This document shows, piece after piece, positions 12,059-23,900 of a stretch of DNA of 64,000 nucleotides. Origin of the DNA: Spirodela intermedia (taxonomy: Eukaryota > Streptophyta > Magnoliopsida > Alismatales > Araceae); NCBI GenBank assembly GCA_902729315.2, contig LR746270.1, positions 3,434,501 through 3,498,500 of the forward strand. Reading direction: 5' to 3'. The position numbers and the translations under genes were made by a program. The stretch's first letter is position 1, and the number at the start of each line of letters is the position of its first letter. The notes under the pieces were generated by a model that was given only the letters and a program-made list of their open reading frames with translations, had not been told where the DNA came from and ran no database searches.

Positions 12059-13380
12059 TTATCTGAATCTCCGCCGTTTCGTGGGTGGTGACGCCGCCGG
12101 GCTGTTGGGCTCCCTGGGCAATCGAGAGGTGTCCGGAAAATGTTCCTCCATCAGCCGCCGGCACACCTCTACCTCCTCCTGTGCCGGCGCCTCAATCCGG
12201 TCAGAGTCAGCACTGATGAGGATACACAGGTCAACTCACTAAATATCGGAAGTCAACCACCTTGTTGACCACCTCGTAGAGCCGCGACAGCCCCTCTTCC
12301 TCCGCCGGCGCCCCACCGGTGAAGAGCACGGCGGCCGCCGCAATGGCCGACGGCCGTTGACCAATGAACTGCGCCACTGCCGAACAAACAACAGATACAG
12401 CACAAGAATAAAGCAGAGAACACGAACTGTAGATTCTAGCGGCGCCGCCTACCGCGCTGGGTGGCGAGTATAACGTCGGAGGCGGGGCCGGCGCCGGTGC
12501 CGCCGGAGGAGAGAATACCGGAGAAGAATCCCACAAAGTCGAAGGGAGTGACTGGGCGCATGCGCCACCGGAGGGCCGTCATTAGGAGGAGCTCCATCCT
12601 CCTCACGACGGCGGAGTCGAAGACGAACTGGGGCCCCGCCATTTGCAACTCCTCCGGCGGCGGCGCCGCCGTCTCCTCCATCTTCGCCGCCACCGACAGG
12701 CAGGCCACCGCGACCAGCCGCCACGTCCAGCTCACCCCCATCTGTGCGCATGTAGTTAAGGCAAAATAATTCCCTCCCATGAACATTGCATGAACCAAAA
12801 AGAGGAACGAGAATCTGGATCAAACCCCAAAAGAGGTTACTTAATTAGATAATTGATTGATTGATTGACTGATTGATGATAATCTAAGGCTGTGAATTTC
12901 CTCCCCGAAAGAAAGTGGGCTCACCGGCCGGAGCTGTGAGGATACGAACCGGTCGAGGTAGTTGACTGAGAGGAAGGCGGTCGTCGGCGGGAAGCCGTGG
13001 ACTGCGTTCACCTGGTCGGTGGAGGTCAACGGGGGGATCAAGAAGGATAAAGTCAACGGGCTCCGTGATTGCGGGGGAATGGGTGGGGAGAAAGGGAGTG
13101 TTGCCTTGAAGATCCAGTCAACGGCATCGAGGCGGGCGGCGGCGTCGAGGGAGCCGCCATCGAGGAAGCGGTCGGAGTATCCGGGCTCCGGCAAGTGGGA
13201 GGCCTCCGCCGCCAGAATGTCGGAGATGGGGCGGTGGGAGTCGTCGGCGACGGCAGCCGGCGGGGGAGGCGGCGGCGGAGCGGCGGCGCCGCCGTCGGTG
13301 GCGTCTTCCCAGGAGGACTCCAAGTCGTCGGCGCTCTCGCCGCAGTGAAGGGAAGGAACAAGGGGATGACGTGGCTGCAT
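12059..13380 (-). CDS. CYCD1: D-type cyclin (CYCD1-like)
   Basis: A G1 cyclin that partners CDKA and drives retinoblastoma-related protein phosphorylation at cell-cycle entry. Minus-strand exons: 13380-13105, 13011-12925, 12741-12453, 12376-12261, 12178-12059, giving 295 residues in frame. The LxCxE Rb-binding motif is LHCGE at residues 11-15. The cyclin box shows VDWIFK, TTAFLSVNYLDRF, WRLVAVACLSVAAKMEE and RRMELLLMTALRWRMRPVTP. The C-terminal cyclin fold includes PSAIAAAAVLF and EVEVCRRLMEEHF, and the protein ends in the basic PPTKRRRFR. The VTPFDF motif and the short tail favour subgroup D1. Exon 1 appears to end at a GC donor (AAG|GCAACA). The in-frame upstream GTG/ATG extension is arginine-repeat 5' leader and was not used. 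Exon 1 is very GC-rich. Confidence 0.88.
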
Positions 13381-14270
13381 TGTGGGCCGCCTCTGATGGG
13401 AACCCAGGTCAAAGACGAAGCGGCGGCGTCGGCGGCGGCGACGGCGACGGCGGCGGCGACGGCGGAGACATCTGGCGGTGGAGGAGGGGGATTTTCCCGG
13501 CAGCGTGGGCTTTTGAAGGCGGAGGAGGGTTGGAGAAAGGAGACGACCGTTCCGAAGAGACGTGTCGCTTGCTGCAGTTGGTGGTATTTTCCTCAAAGCC
13601 TCATTATTCCAGTCAATAATAAATATGGACACTTATTCCTCCTAATTGTTAATGTGTGCCCTTCTTGAGAGACCACCTCTTTGATAATATATATTTTTTG
13701 TAATCACCTTTGATTAAATTAAATCATTGCCCACACCCATTTTTGCCTTCCAACCCAACTTTTAGAGGGAAGAAAGCCGACACAAGCCAGTGATGAGGGG
13801 GTGCATGCACTTACGCGCCTCTTCAGGGAAGGGTCGGGGAGAAAATATGAGACATTCAAGGGATTTTATTTAATTATAATTGGGTTTATTCTCCTACGCA
13901 TTTTTCTTGAAAAAAATAAAATATCCCAATTAAGATCGCACATGTCATCAATTCATATCCTCATAACTAACCTTCTAACCTCCCATCCCTGATAATAAAA
14001 AATTCAATGCTTCAATCTACTTGTTCTCGGCGTCTAGAAACCCAAGTCTACAAGGTGAAGTCAACCAACATCTCTCGTGACTTGTACAAGAAAGTGGCGT
14101 ATGATGGCTTGATTGTAAGAGAGTTGACCTTTGGAAATTACCCAAGAAAATACTTCCCTCTTTGTCCCCTCCACCTGCTAGTAAGCTTGCCACAAATGGA
14201 TACTTCTAGTATTATGAGTTAGCCAAACATTTTTGTTAAGTGTGATTGTGTGACTCTCCTCCTCCCCCCT

Positions 14271-14278
<8 letters not shown>

Positions 14279-14310
<32 letters not shown>
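14279..14310. repeat. (CT)n microsatellite
   Basis: About 15 CT dinucleotides follow directly after a C-rich run. The tract is intergenic. Confidence 0.9.
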
Positions 14311-14313
<3 letters not shown>

Positions 14314-16014
14314 GTTATGTAAAATATCTTATTTTTAAAAATAAGATTTCATGGGCACATTATAAAAGAGAACATATGTTATTTAAGACACAACGGAAAG
14401 CAATCGATGATGGTCTTTGACCATAGAAGCAAGCAAATAAAGCCTAAGTTACATCCATTGACTGGTAGTTGCAATGAACAAATTACTGCCTTTCACCTTT
14501 ACTTTCACTTGACCTGATCCCAACAAATCAGGGATTGCTGAAAGTCACATCAGTTGGCATGTTAGAAAGCAAGGGAAATAAGGAGTCTTTAAGCTCAATT
14601 TATTCCATTTTTAGGCATAAAAAAATGTTATACAATTCCCATCACTCGATTTTATGATTTTAATTTTTTTTAAAAAATATTCCTATAGTTGAGCACATCA
14701 AAAACCCATTTTACCCTTAAAATTCATTCCACGATTGAACTCGTTGAAGTCAACATGCATGTAGTTGACCTTCCTAAAAGCTAATGCACCATGCAAGCCA
14801 CAAAGGAAGTCTCAAGGGGTTGTAACATCAATCTTAAAGCATTGATTGATCATATCTACTTGGAATTGCATGGATAATAACCTTCTAGAATAATGAGAGC
14901 AATTATAAAATCAATGAGTCTATGGATGTATATATATATATAGAGATATATATATATGATTACTTTATGGATCACGAGCGATGATTTCTATCCCTATCAA
15001 ACATGAAAGACTTAGTCTATTCTTCCTATTGAATTAGGCAAAAATTTCCTTGTCTACCACTATAGATGATAACTTTATTGATGATGATGATCACATCCTG
15101 CTACATGCCAGTCAATTAATGACATCCAAGCCCTTCTTAGTATGAACTCAATATATGCATTATTTTCGAAGAAAATATATCTTTCTTGTAGTGGGATGTG
15201 ATGATGATCATAATCAATACAGTAAAATTAATCTATTGATGTCATTAATTTTTTTTGTAGGTAACTTCTCAAAATACCTATTAGTAGCGTATAGAGGGAC
15301 TTGGGGTTAATACCCCTCCCCTCCACTAGTCCAATTTGACCAATTCCATCTTCAAAGGCAGTAGACGTTGGGCCTCAGCCAGATTTCCCTACCTTTACCT
15401 CTTACAAAAAGAGGCTTCCAAAAGAAAAGCTTACTCGGTTGGCCTCAACACCATCCGGACCGGGCCTGACACATGGAAATGCCCGGCCCGGCCCGTTGAC
15501 GTTGCATCATTGTCGTTTTCCCATCGTTGACTGGCACTTTCGGCGCTGACTTCTGTGCTCGCCACAGTGAGGAAGAGATCTTTGTCCTTTCCCAAGATCC
15601 AAGATCGGCCACCGGGTTCTCCGGATCAGCCGCCGTCCACACGGTGGACCATCAGAGGGCTCACCAGATCACATCGATCGCGCTCGACAACAGCTGGGGG
15701 AGGCTTCTTATTCTAACCAGTGTAGTACGGCACGCGAGCATCTTTCTCGAGAATCCCAGAGAATCAGGCCCATCCGATGTCTATTTGACGGCAGAGATGG
15801 AATAAGAAAGGATGTACAGGTGCGGTGCTCCAAGCCCATCAAAGGGTCACATCGATCCTACACATGTTTGAGATATTTACAACGAAGAAAGAAGCCACAG
15901 GTACCGATACGTCTAGAGAGAGAGAGAGAGAGAGAGAGGAAGACAGAGGGGGAACAGCTAGATCGAGAGAGGGCCGCAAGGTTACGTTATACTTTTACAG
16001 GAGGAAGATCATAG

Positions 16015-16114
<100 letters not shown>

Positions 16115-16175
16115 GGTAGGATGGCCTCACTATGTCAGCACTGGGAAGCCCTCGGAATGCATGGCTGAGAATCTG

Positions 16176-16344
16176 TCAATTGCAGAGGGTCTTGAGTCTC
16201 TTCGCCGCCTGGATGAATCCCGGGATGACCTGCAGCTCATCCAATTGCTTTTCCAAGTAAAGCAGTTGGTTTTATGCACATCACAACCAGTCAATCCAGC
16301 GCCCATTTCGTCCATAGATAGATAGGTAGAAAGATAGAAACGTT

Positions 16345-16399
<55 letters not shown>

Positions 16400-19054
16400 G
16401 ACATGAAGTGCCTCTGAACCGCGTCAATCAACTGCTCCTTCGAAGGGTTAGGATCGGCACCCACCTGGGAAAACAGCAATCACACTCTCACAATCTTCCG
16501 ACTGAACTTGTGATTTAGATAATTTAAATTCACGAGAACTTTGTTAAACAAGGGCAAGGATTGAATGATTCAAGAGGCACCCACCAAGTTGAAATGCCTC
16601 AAATATCTCCACAAGGCTGTTGTTTCTAGCTTGCTCAGGTCCACTTTCTGTAACATCCACCCGAAAAAAAAAAACCATATAAATAATCAAATTAAAAATC
16701 AGATATTAGATGGAAATCCATCGCTCCTGTCCGCAAGTTGATTTTTTTATACGTAATCCTGTGAAGAGATGCTTTGCTATGATTTTCTTCAGTTGAGAAC
16801 AAGAAGCAAGATGATATTCAGAAGAAGATCAAATCGTCAGGTAAGAAGTATTCCTCACCGTAGCAGGGTTAACCGGCGAAGTGGGGCTCTTGGACGGTGA
16901 ATCAGAGGGGCGAGACTGGTTGAGGATCCTGTTAGCTAATCCAACGGTCCTGTGAGATCTGTGTCTCAGTCTGTGGGGCTTCTGTGGGTCATCCGATGCT
17001 GCAGGGAGTACAAACAGGGAGAGGAATGTCGTAAAATGACTTGCAGATACATCTGCGATCTAGAAAATAAAATCTACTTCCATCTTCTCTCTGAGACCGC
17101 GAGAGAATTTATGCATAAACAAGGAAAATTCCTTTTGCATGGCTTAGTTCTGAAGGCAGGAACCCACAATTAGATATTCATTTTGAATCATTGCCATTAC
17201 TAGTAAAGATCAGAGAATCATCCCAGATATCTTCCCTACTTCACCCGTGCAAGAGATTCTGTAAGCCACAGCTTACACAAGAAATCAAGAGAGCACTGAG
17301 AGAAATAAATCGAAGCTATCCGGTGGACTAACCCACGTCGGAGCCATTCCACAGCATGTTTTCATAGTCATTCTCGTTGTCCTCCTCATGACCAGTTGGG
17401 GCTTCAATGACACTGAGTGCATTCCTTTGCAGCTTCACCTCAATACCATTGGCCAGAACCTGCACATTCAGAAAGCCCAGATCCAAAACCTTCATAAACG
17501 TTGGCATTAAATTCTACCTAACGGTTGAATTCTACAAGCAGGATAGTTAGAAAAGAAAGCTCCACGATTTAAAGAGGAAAGCTTAAAAGAGGCCATCTAA
17601 TGAATGATTCACATAGAAAGTCCCTAAGAACAGAAGGTAAAGAATCTGGAAGACGAGAACCCAAATAGAGATATCTGAAAGCACACAAGTCGAGATGAGA
17701 TATGACGCGGTAAATTATGCACAAGGTGGTCGAAGAGCGAAAAATTCCATCCTTATTCAACCGACATTGTCATTGAAGAGGGAGAAGTAATGGCGGGGAA
17801 ACATTCCCCTGGAAAGAGAAGGGCTTGTTAGGTAAAAGCTAAGCCACTTGTAGAAAAATTTCCAATGATTCAAACAGCAAGAGCTCAAGAATACCAACAG
17901 CCAGCTGCTGATACAAAAAATTCACTGCACTCAGTGGCTCGCAGGCTGAAACCTGGATGGTGAAGAGATGCAAACAGGAGAACAAGAGAGCAGAACATGC
18001 ATCTGGTAGCGATCTGTGGAAGGAAATTTGCATGATATAACAATAACAATAACATTTACGGACGCATGATATATATATAAAAATTTACGAAATTTGCATG
18101 TGGAAGGAAAAAAAAAAGAAGGGAAGAAAATGTAAGCAATGGTTTAGCAAGGACTGTTGAGAAAGAGATCAGCACCCAATAAAACAAAACAGAAGTGAAT
18201 CACTTTTACGAAATCAACTGCAGAACTTTACCAAGATACAAGCAGAACAGTGGCAACAGACCAGGAAATAGAATAATAATAAAAATTCCTCATGTCAAAC
18301 TCGAAGTCAGTTGATCAAATGCCGGAATCAGATAACATGCAAAAGCAAATAGAAACCCTAAAATGCACGTACACTATGCCTAAAAAATTAGAGCCGAATT
18401 TGCCGAACGGAACTGACCGAGCGGAACCATTGATAAGAAAGAAACCTAGATAGAATCACCGCGGAATAAAGAAACCTTTGATTAAATATGAAGAAAACCC
18501 AGGCCGAAAAGCAAGTAGCGATCACTTCATTTTAGAAACAGAGTCCGTAATTATTAGCTGAATCTAACGAAAATTAACCGTTTTCAAAACTGATCGCCAA
18601 GGAAAAATTATCGGTAAGCCACCAATGAATATCACTACAAAATGCGAAATTCAATGACTCTGAAATGAAATTAAACCCAAATGCTTCTCAATCCATAGCC
18701 AGAAAAGCGCCAAGATCAAGAGACAACCACAGTATCACGCCCAGAAACTTTGAAATGCTAATTAAAGCCCCCTTGATCAGCTAAGGAGGATACAAAATTA
18801 CAATCAGGAGCGCCGCATTATCCGTTCAGGATCAGAATTCTCTCAGAAATTACCAGCCAATGCCAGCCTCCAAGCCCCACGGCCTTCTTGACGACGCCCT
18901 CCAGGCCAACCAGCACCGACTTGGTCCTGTTATTCCCCGTCACCACCACCTTTGTGTGCCTGGGGAGTACCGCAAGCTCCTCCTCACTGCTCTCTCCCCA
19001 GCTGTGCACCTGCACGCACCCGGCAGTGACGGGGCTCTCCATAGCTTCCAGCAT
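16176..19054 (-). CDS. AFR1: SAP30-function-related protein (AFR1/AFR2-like), histone deacetylase complex component
   Basis: It resembles Arabidopsis AFR1/AFR2, small proteins of Sin3-HDAC type repressor complexes that restrain flowering genes. Minus-strand exons: 19054-18854, 17459-17333, 16998-16859, 16647-16585, 16464-16396, 16247-16176, giving 223 residues with consistent phases. The N-terminal domain shows SSEEELAVLPRHTKVVVTGN, then GVVKKAVGLGGWHWLVL and GIEVKLQRNALSV. An acidic stretch and a basic/Ser linker follow. The SAP30-like C-terminus reads KVDLSKLETTALWRYLRHFN, PNPSKEQLIDAVQRHFMSQ, then LDELQVI and AAKRLKTLCN at the end. A second in-frame ATG lies at 19042. Intron 1 is 1.4 kb. 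The intron 5 donor runs straight into a CT microsatellite. The family assignment is strong; the complex role is inferred from Arabidopsis. Confidence 0.88.
16347..16394. repeat. (GA)n microsatellite in AFR-like intron 5
   Basis: On the sense (minus) strand this is a CT tract that begins at the splice donor itself, CAG|GTCTCTCT, so the donor sequence is part of the repeat. Confidence 0.9.
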
Positions 19055-20764
19055 TTCCCGCCCTCTACACCCTTCTCCCAGAATCCAACCGGAAAAAAAT
19101 CGCAGAAACCAGAGGAATTAAAACCCAGATCGGATGGATTCAGATCAAGCAATGTGCCATCCAAATTTCCGATTCATTGATGCAGGAAAAATAGACAAAT
19201 AATTAGGAGAATTGAGACTTTCTAGGCTGGGGAAGAAGCACACATGCAGAAGAGAGAGAAAGAGAGAGAGCGCGAGAGAGAGAGAGAGGAGTGTGACCGT
19301 TTCGGTTTTATCTTGTAATGAATCCTGGAGTCTTCTAGACACCGAATGGCAGAGTGACACGTCCACAGTTCTTCCCTTCCGTTCGCCCTGCCCCTGTAAA
19401 CGACGGCATTGGGTCACGTCCCGATCCCTAAATGACATTAATACCCTCCATTTTCATTAAAGTATCATAATATTTAAACCTTGTCGGTTTGTGTGAGACT
19501 GCAGGGGTGGGGGGGGCCCGGCCCGAACTGGAGAAATACGAAGAAAATGGGCTTGCCTTCGGGCTCTAATCAGCACATTATTTTATTGATATTATTTTTA
19601 GAAAATAAATAATGCTACGTTTATTTTTATATGGAGTAATTTCTTGATTATGATGAAAAAAAGTTATCGTGAAAAAATGGGGTAAAGATGGTAGCTAAGA
19701 TCAGACGATGCAGATCCAACGTGCTACTTCGAGATCCGACTTGATGGACGGTTGTGATCTGATCGAAAGGAGTAGTCCCTCTCAACCAGGTGTGGACCTC
19801 TTTTTGGTTCGGTCCAATCGGGATCTCCATGAGATCGTATTCAGTGGCAATGTCGATATTTCAGTATCTAAGTTTGGATATAACGGGGAGAGAAAATATA
19901 CCGCCGTCAGCTGACGGTGCAAGGCCAATCCGACGGTTTTCCGGGGAAGGAACATGGATCCGACGGTTTCCGGTGGCAGGTAAGGTTATCCGCCAGTTCC
20001 ATTGTCTCTAAAAATATCTATCATCTTCCGACTAGAAAATCCTAGCCGTTGGCTTGCGGGGGAAGGGGGCGCCGCCAAGCAGAACGGCGGGAAAGGGAAA
20101 CTTTCCCTTCTTTTCCACTGAAAGTTACTACCAACATAAATATCGATACATATGCCCCGGTCTAAATCTAAATATGCTCTCTTTGAGGGTTGTTTAGTAA
20201 TTACTGAATTATACACAGTAAACGCAAATGATGACGTTATTCTGTGACGTGTACACCACTAGCCAGCCTGTCAGCCGCCTCGGGAGAGGTCAATGCGGCG
20301 AATCGGCCGAGTCGGACTCGCCACTCACCTTCCCTCCTCCCCGCTTCTGGCCCCTATCTGCTTCACCAATAGCTCTGAGAGGCACCGCTACCACCTTCCT
20401 CCTCCCTCCTCTCTCTCTGTCTCTCTCCAGTCAATAAACCAGAAAAAGCTCTCTGTACCCCCTGTCAACACCTAAAAAAACCAGAAGAAGACCTCTCTCT
20501 CTCTCTCTCTCTCTCTGCCAGATCTCCATTCTTCTGTTTTCCTTGAACACCCTCCATTCTCTCTCTCTCTCTCTAGGATGATGGCTGATGAGTTTTTTTT
20601 TATAAATATTTTCACGAAGAAATATCTAATACTAGTGAAAGGATCGGTCTCGGAGGGGGTGTCAAAGGGCCGGGGCCAGTGTAGATCAGACTAGACACAA
20701 ATGGGCCTCGGCCCAGACCCATTTCGACCCTCCGCACTTGTCTGGAATTCCTTAGAGAGAGAGG

Positions 20765-20806
<42 letters not shown>

Positions 20807-20991
20807 AGGAGGGGGCAAGCCTAAGATGTACGAGAAAATGCGTCAAAGAAGAAGAAGAAGCTATCCGACTGGGGCAAAATCATGACTTGAAGAAGGCGAC
20901 CCATCTGTGACAAATTACAACCCATCTCTAGCGAGAGAATGGGCCAATCTCTCTCTCTAAAAAATCCCCACCTGGTGGGACTGGGGTGGGG
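19055..20991. other. Intergenic region between AFR-like and CLT genes
   Basis: This holds the AFR-like promoter and leader (GA/GC-rich, 19200-19400), AT-rich DNA (19560-19700), CT tracts at 20493-20516 and 20559-20573, and a GA tract at 20758-20802 in the CLT 3' flank. No open frame resembles a known protein. Confidence 0.5.
20758..20802. repeat. (GA)n microsatellite, CLT 3' flank
   Basis: An interrupted GA tract lies about 190 bases beyond the CLT stop codon. It reads CT on the sense strand of CLT. Confidence 0.85.
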
Positions 20992-23900
20992 TCAGTTGGC
21001 CTTGGACTGGTCGGACGGCTTGTCTGGCTTGGGAAGGTTGTAGAGCATCAGGCCCAGCACAAGCACTCCCGTACCCACCATGAAGAACCCGTCTAAGTCT
21101 GCTCCCCGAGGGATATACGGCAGAGGGAGGGACAGAACATAAATGGCGATCGGAACTGCAAAGAAGGTAGAGCCTGTCAGTCCATTGACACATCGATGCA
21201 TGAGAGAGAGAGAGAGAGAGAGAGGGCGGGGAGGCACCTGACAGGGTGGCTGCGAGAGAGGAGACTAGGGCGGATGATATCTTCACCAGGCTGAGGAGCG
21301 ATATGTTGAAGGTAATGTTCACCAGCATGTAAAGGAGGGGCAACAGTGGGGCTCCTTCACAGCCTGCGATAGTTCAACATAGATATGAACAAAGACGCAG
21401 AATAATTTCTTCCATTGAAGAGAAAGAAAGCAAAATCCTTCAAATATATATATATATATATATAATACTTAATATATAATATACATATATCATTTTTTTA
21501 ATTAAAAATACGATTTAAATTCATGTAAATGATGATATAAACACAGTATGGAAATCAATGCGGAATGTGATGTAATATTCCTTAAAAAATCGCCACCCTC
21601 TGAACTAGCTAGATTTTCTCGATTAGGCTAAAGAAATTAAAAGCTGCCATGAAGAAAACTTGCCCGTTGCAGTGCCGAGGTTAAGAAAGCACCCAGCGCC
21701 ACTCCTCAGGTATGCAGGGAGCTCGGCAAAGGGAATTCCCTTTAGATTTGACAGGAAAGGAAGAAGCAGGAGAACAAAAAGAGCCTGCAGAATCAAGAAA
21801 AATGGATTAACTAAGTTGAAGGTTTATTTAAACAGTAATTTAATAACTAATAGAAGAAGAAGAAGAAGAGGAGGAAGTGAACATTGAAGATCCAATATAT
21901 CAGAAAACCAGATGGATACTGTTTTCTAAGAGTAGTAGGGTCACCTGAAACCCAGATCCGAAGGAGTTGACGACAAATATGTCAAGCTGCTTCCCCTGAA
22001 GATGATCGGTGAATAATAATCAAGATCAGCATAGTTTGAAGATGAAATACAACCAGAGTTTTCCAAAAAAACAGATAAAATGAATGATACCTGAAGACGC
22101 TTTCCAGCATCAATGAAGATAAACTCCTGTGGATTTGTAAAGGTCAAAGGCAGTGGCTTAGAGTTCATTTCTTTCATCATCTGCGTCGATTTACCAGAAA
22201 AAAATAAGAGCACGGGGTGATAACCTTGATAATTGAAGCGGCAGCTTGAAATGCAGTTGAAGCTATCATTAAAGCTGGCCAAAAAAACTCTGCTTCGGAG
22301 AGGAGTTGACCATCAGACAACCCGCTGTATCAAACACAACATGGAAGAAAAAAAAAGGGAGTTGGCATCAAATGTGATTATTGAAGAGAGCCCAGTGTTA
22401 GTCCTGAGAAGGTTGACTATCCCCGAAATGGGCATGGGGAAGGTTGACGAATTCAAACATAGACCAGTAAATAACCGAAATCAAAAGGTTCTAGAAAATA
22501 CCCTGACATGGCTACAATCACACCGCCCGCTACCAGCAGGCACCCCAGGATTTGGTTGAATGAGTATTTTCTTCTCAAAATAACAGAAGAAAAAATAAGC
22601 TGCCACACCAAAAATGCCTGCAAAGGGAGGTACATCCTTAGCATATAGTGCAGACAAGGTATTCACTTAATCCATGATCCAAAAGAGTCAGCATTGCCAT
22701 TCAAGGCGTCACTTCTAATCGGAAGAAATTAGAACCCAACCAAATGGCACTGTTATATTAATAGTATTCTCTAATCTGTTCCAAAGAAACAGAGCATTAT
22801 TAACAAACTCTGCAACGTATATCTTATTTTCTGTACAAATGTCAAGGGTTGAACATTACTAAAATTTTGAACTCTCATATCATTCTATGCTTCGTTAAGT
22901 TCTAATTTTTTGGTTAATTTTTAATGCGATTTTTTCTGTTATAATTCCTGTATAGTCGTTATATGGTTCAAAGTAAATATGACTGCCAAATTATATGGCC
23001 ATTCAACTCAAAGCCAATTGGAAATGATATAACTACAGTTTTTATATCAAGAAAATGAATTATTTTGTATTTTCGTTTTGAGACTATTCTAACATGTCCC
23101 TTCGTATACATGTATACTATTATGCGGACAACAAAAATGAGGTGCATGCAATCCAATAATACTCGTTATTTTTTATACCATGTTAAAGTATTCCACCGTC
23201 AAGCTAAACAAATGATTGAAAAGTGGAGTATCCCTGACTGCATAACGGCAGAATTTTGTTGTCTTTCTAGTATTATACTATTTCAACAAAGATCATCACT
23301 TGTTTGAAACATATGGAAAGATATAACATTGTTCACATAAAACAGCACGTAACAAAATACTTCTATGCCATCCAGCTTGATGAACCTATATAATGATATC
23401 AATAGAACTAACAACTTTTTCTGTTGGATAACTGAATCATTGGAAATCCTATCAAAACCATCATGGTCGGATATCTTAATCCTTGGAAATTCTATCAAAA
23501 TCCTTGGATATCTCCCTTTCCCTAAGGTCAATATTTTTCTATTTGTATAAATATTTTGGAGTTGATCATAGCATGTGGCCACTTGATTAATTCTTGAACA
23601 ACTGTGATACAGAAACTAAGAAGCTGGGCTTTACCGCTGTCAGTTAAAACTAAGTTCTACAACCGTTAATGTCTTTCCTGGAAGTAATTAGACAAACTTA
23701 CCTGAGTTAATATGGGTATTGATGGTCCTGGAAGCATAGCTGTAGAAGAAATTTAGTAATTAGCCAAAAGTAAAAAAGAAATAAGTGTTACACCTCCTAG
23801 AAGACTTTTTGCTCGTCTTCACACTAGGTTTCTTACATGGGTGGCTGAATAATATGTGCATAAAAAAAATTTCTTAGTCGAAACGAACCTAAGATGGCAT

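Noticed and set aside
12461-12769. Open frames antisense to the CYCD1 exon 3
   Set aside because: GC-rich shadow of the real exon.
13381-13632. Arg-rich N-terminal extension of the cyclin
   Set aside because: The in-frame extension is a CGG/CGA repeat with no family match; ATG at 13380 puts LxCxE near the N-terminus as usual.
15336-15805. Two short plus-strand frames
   Set aside because: No family resemblance, no good splice context; left as intergenic.
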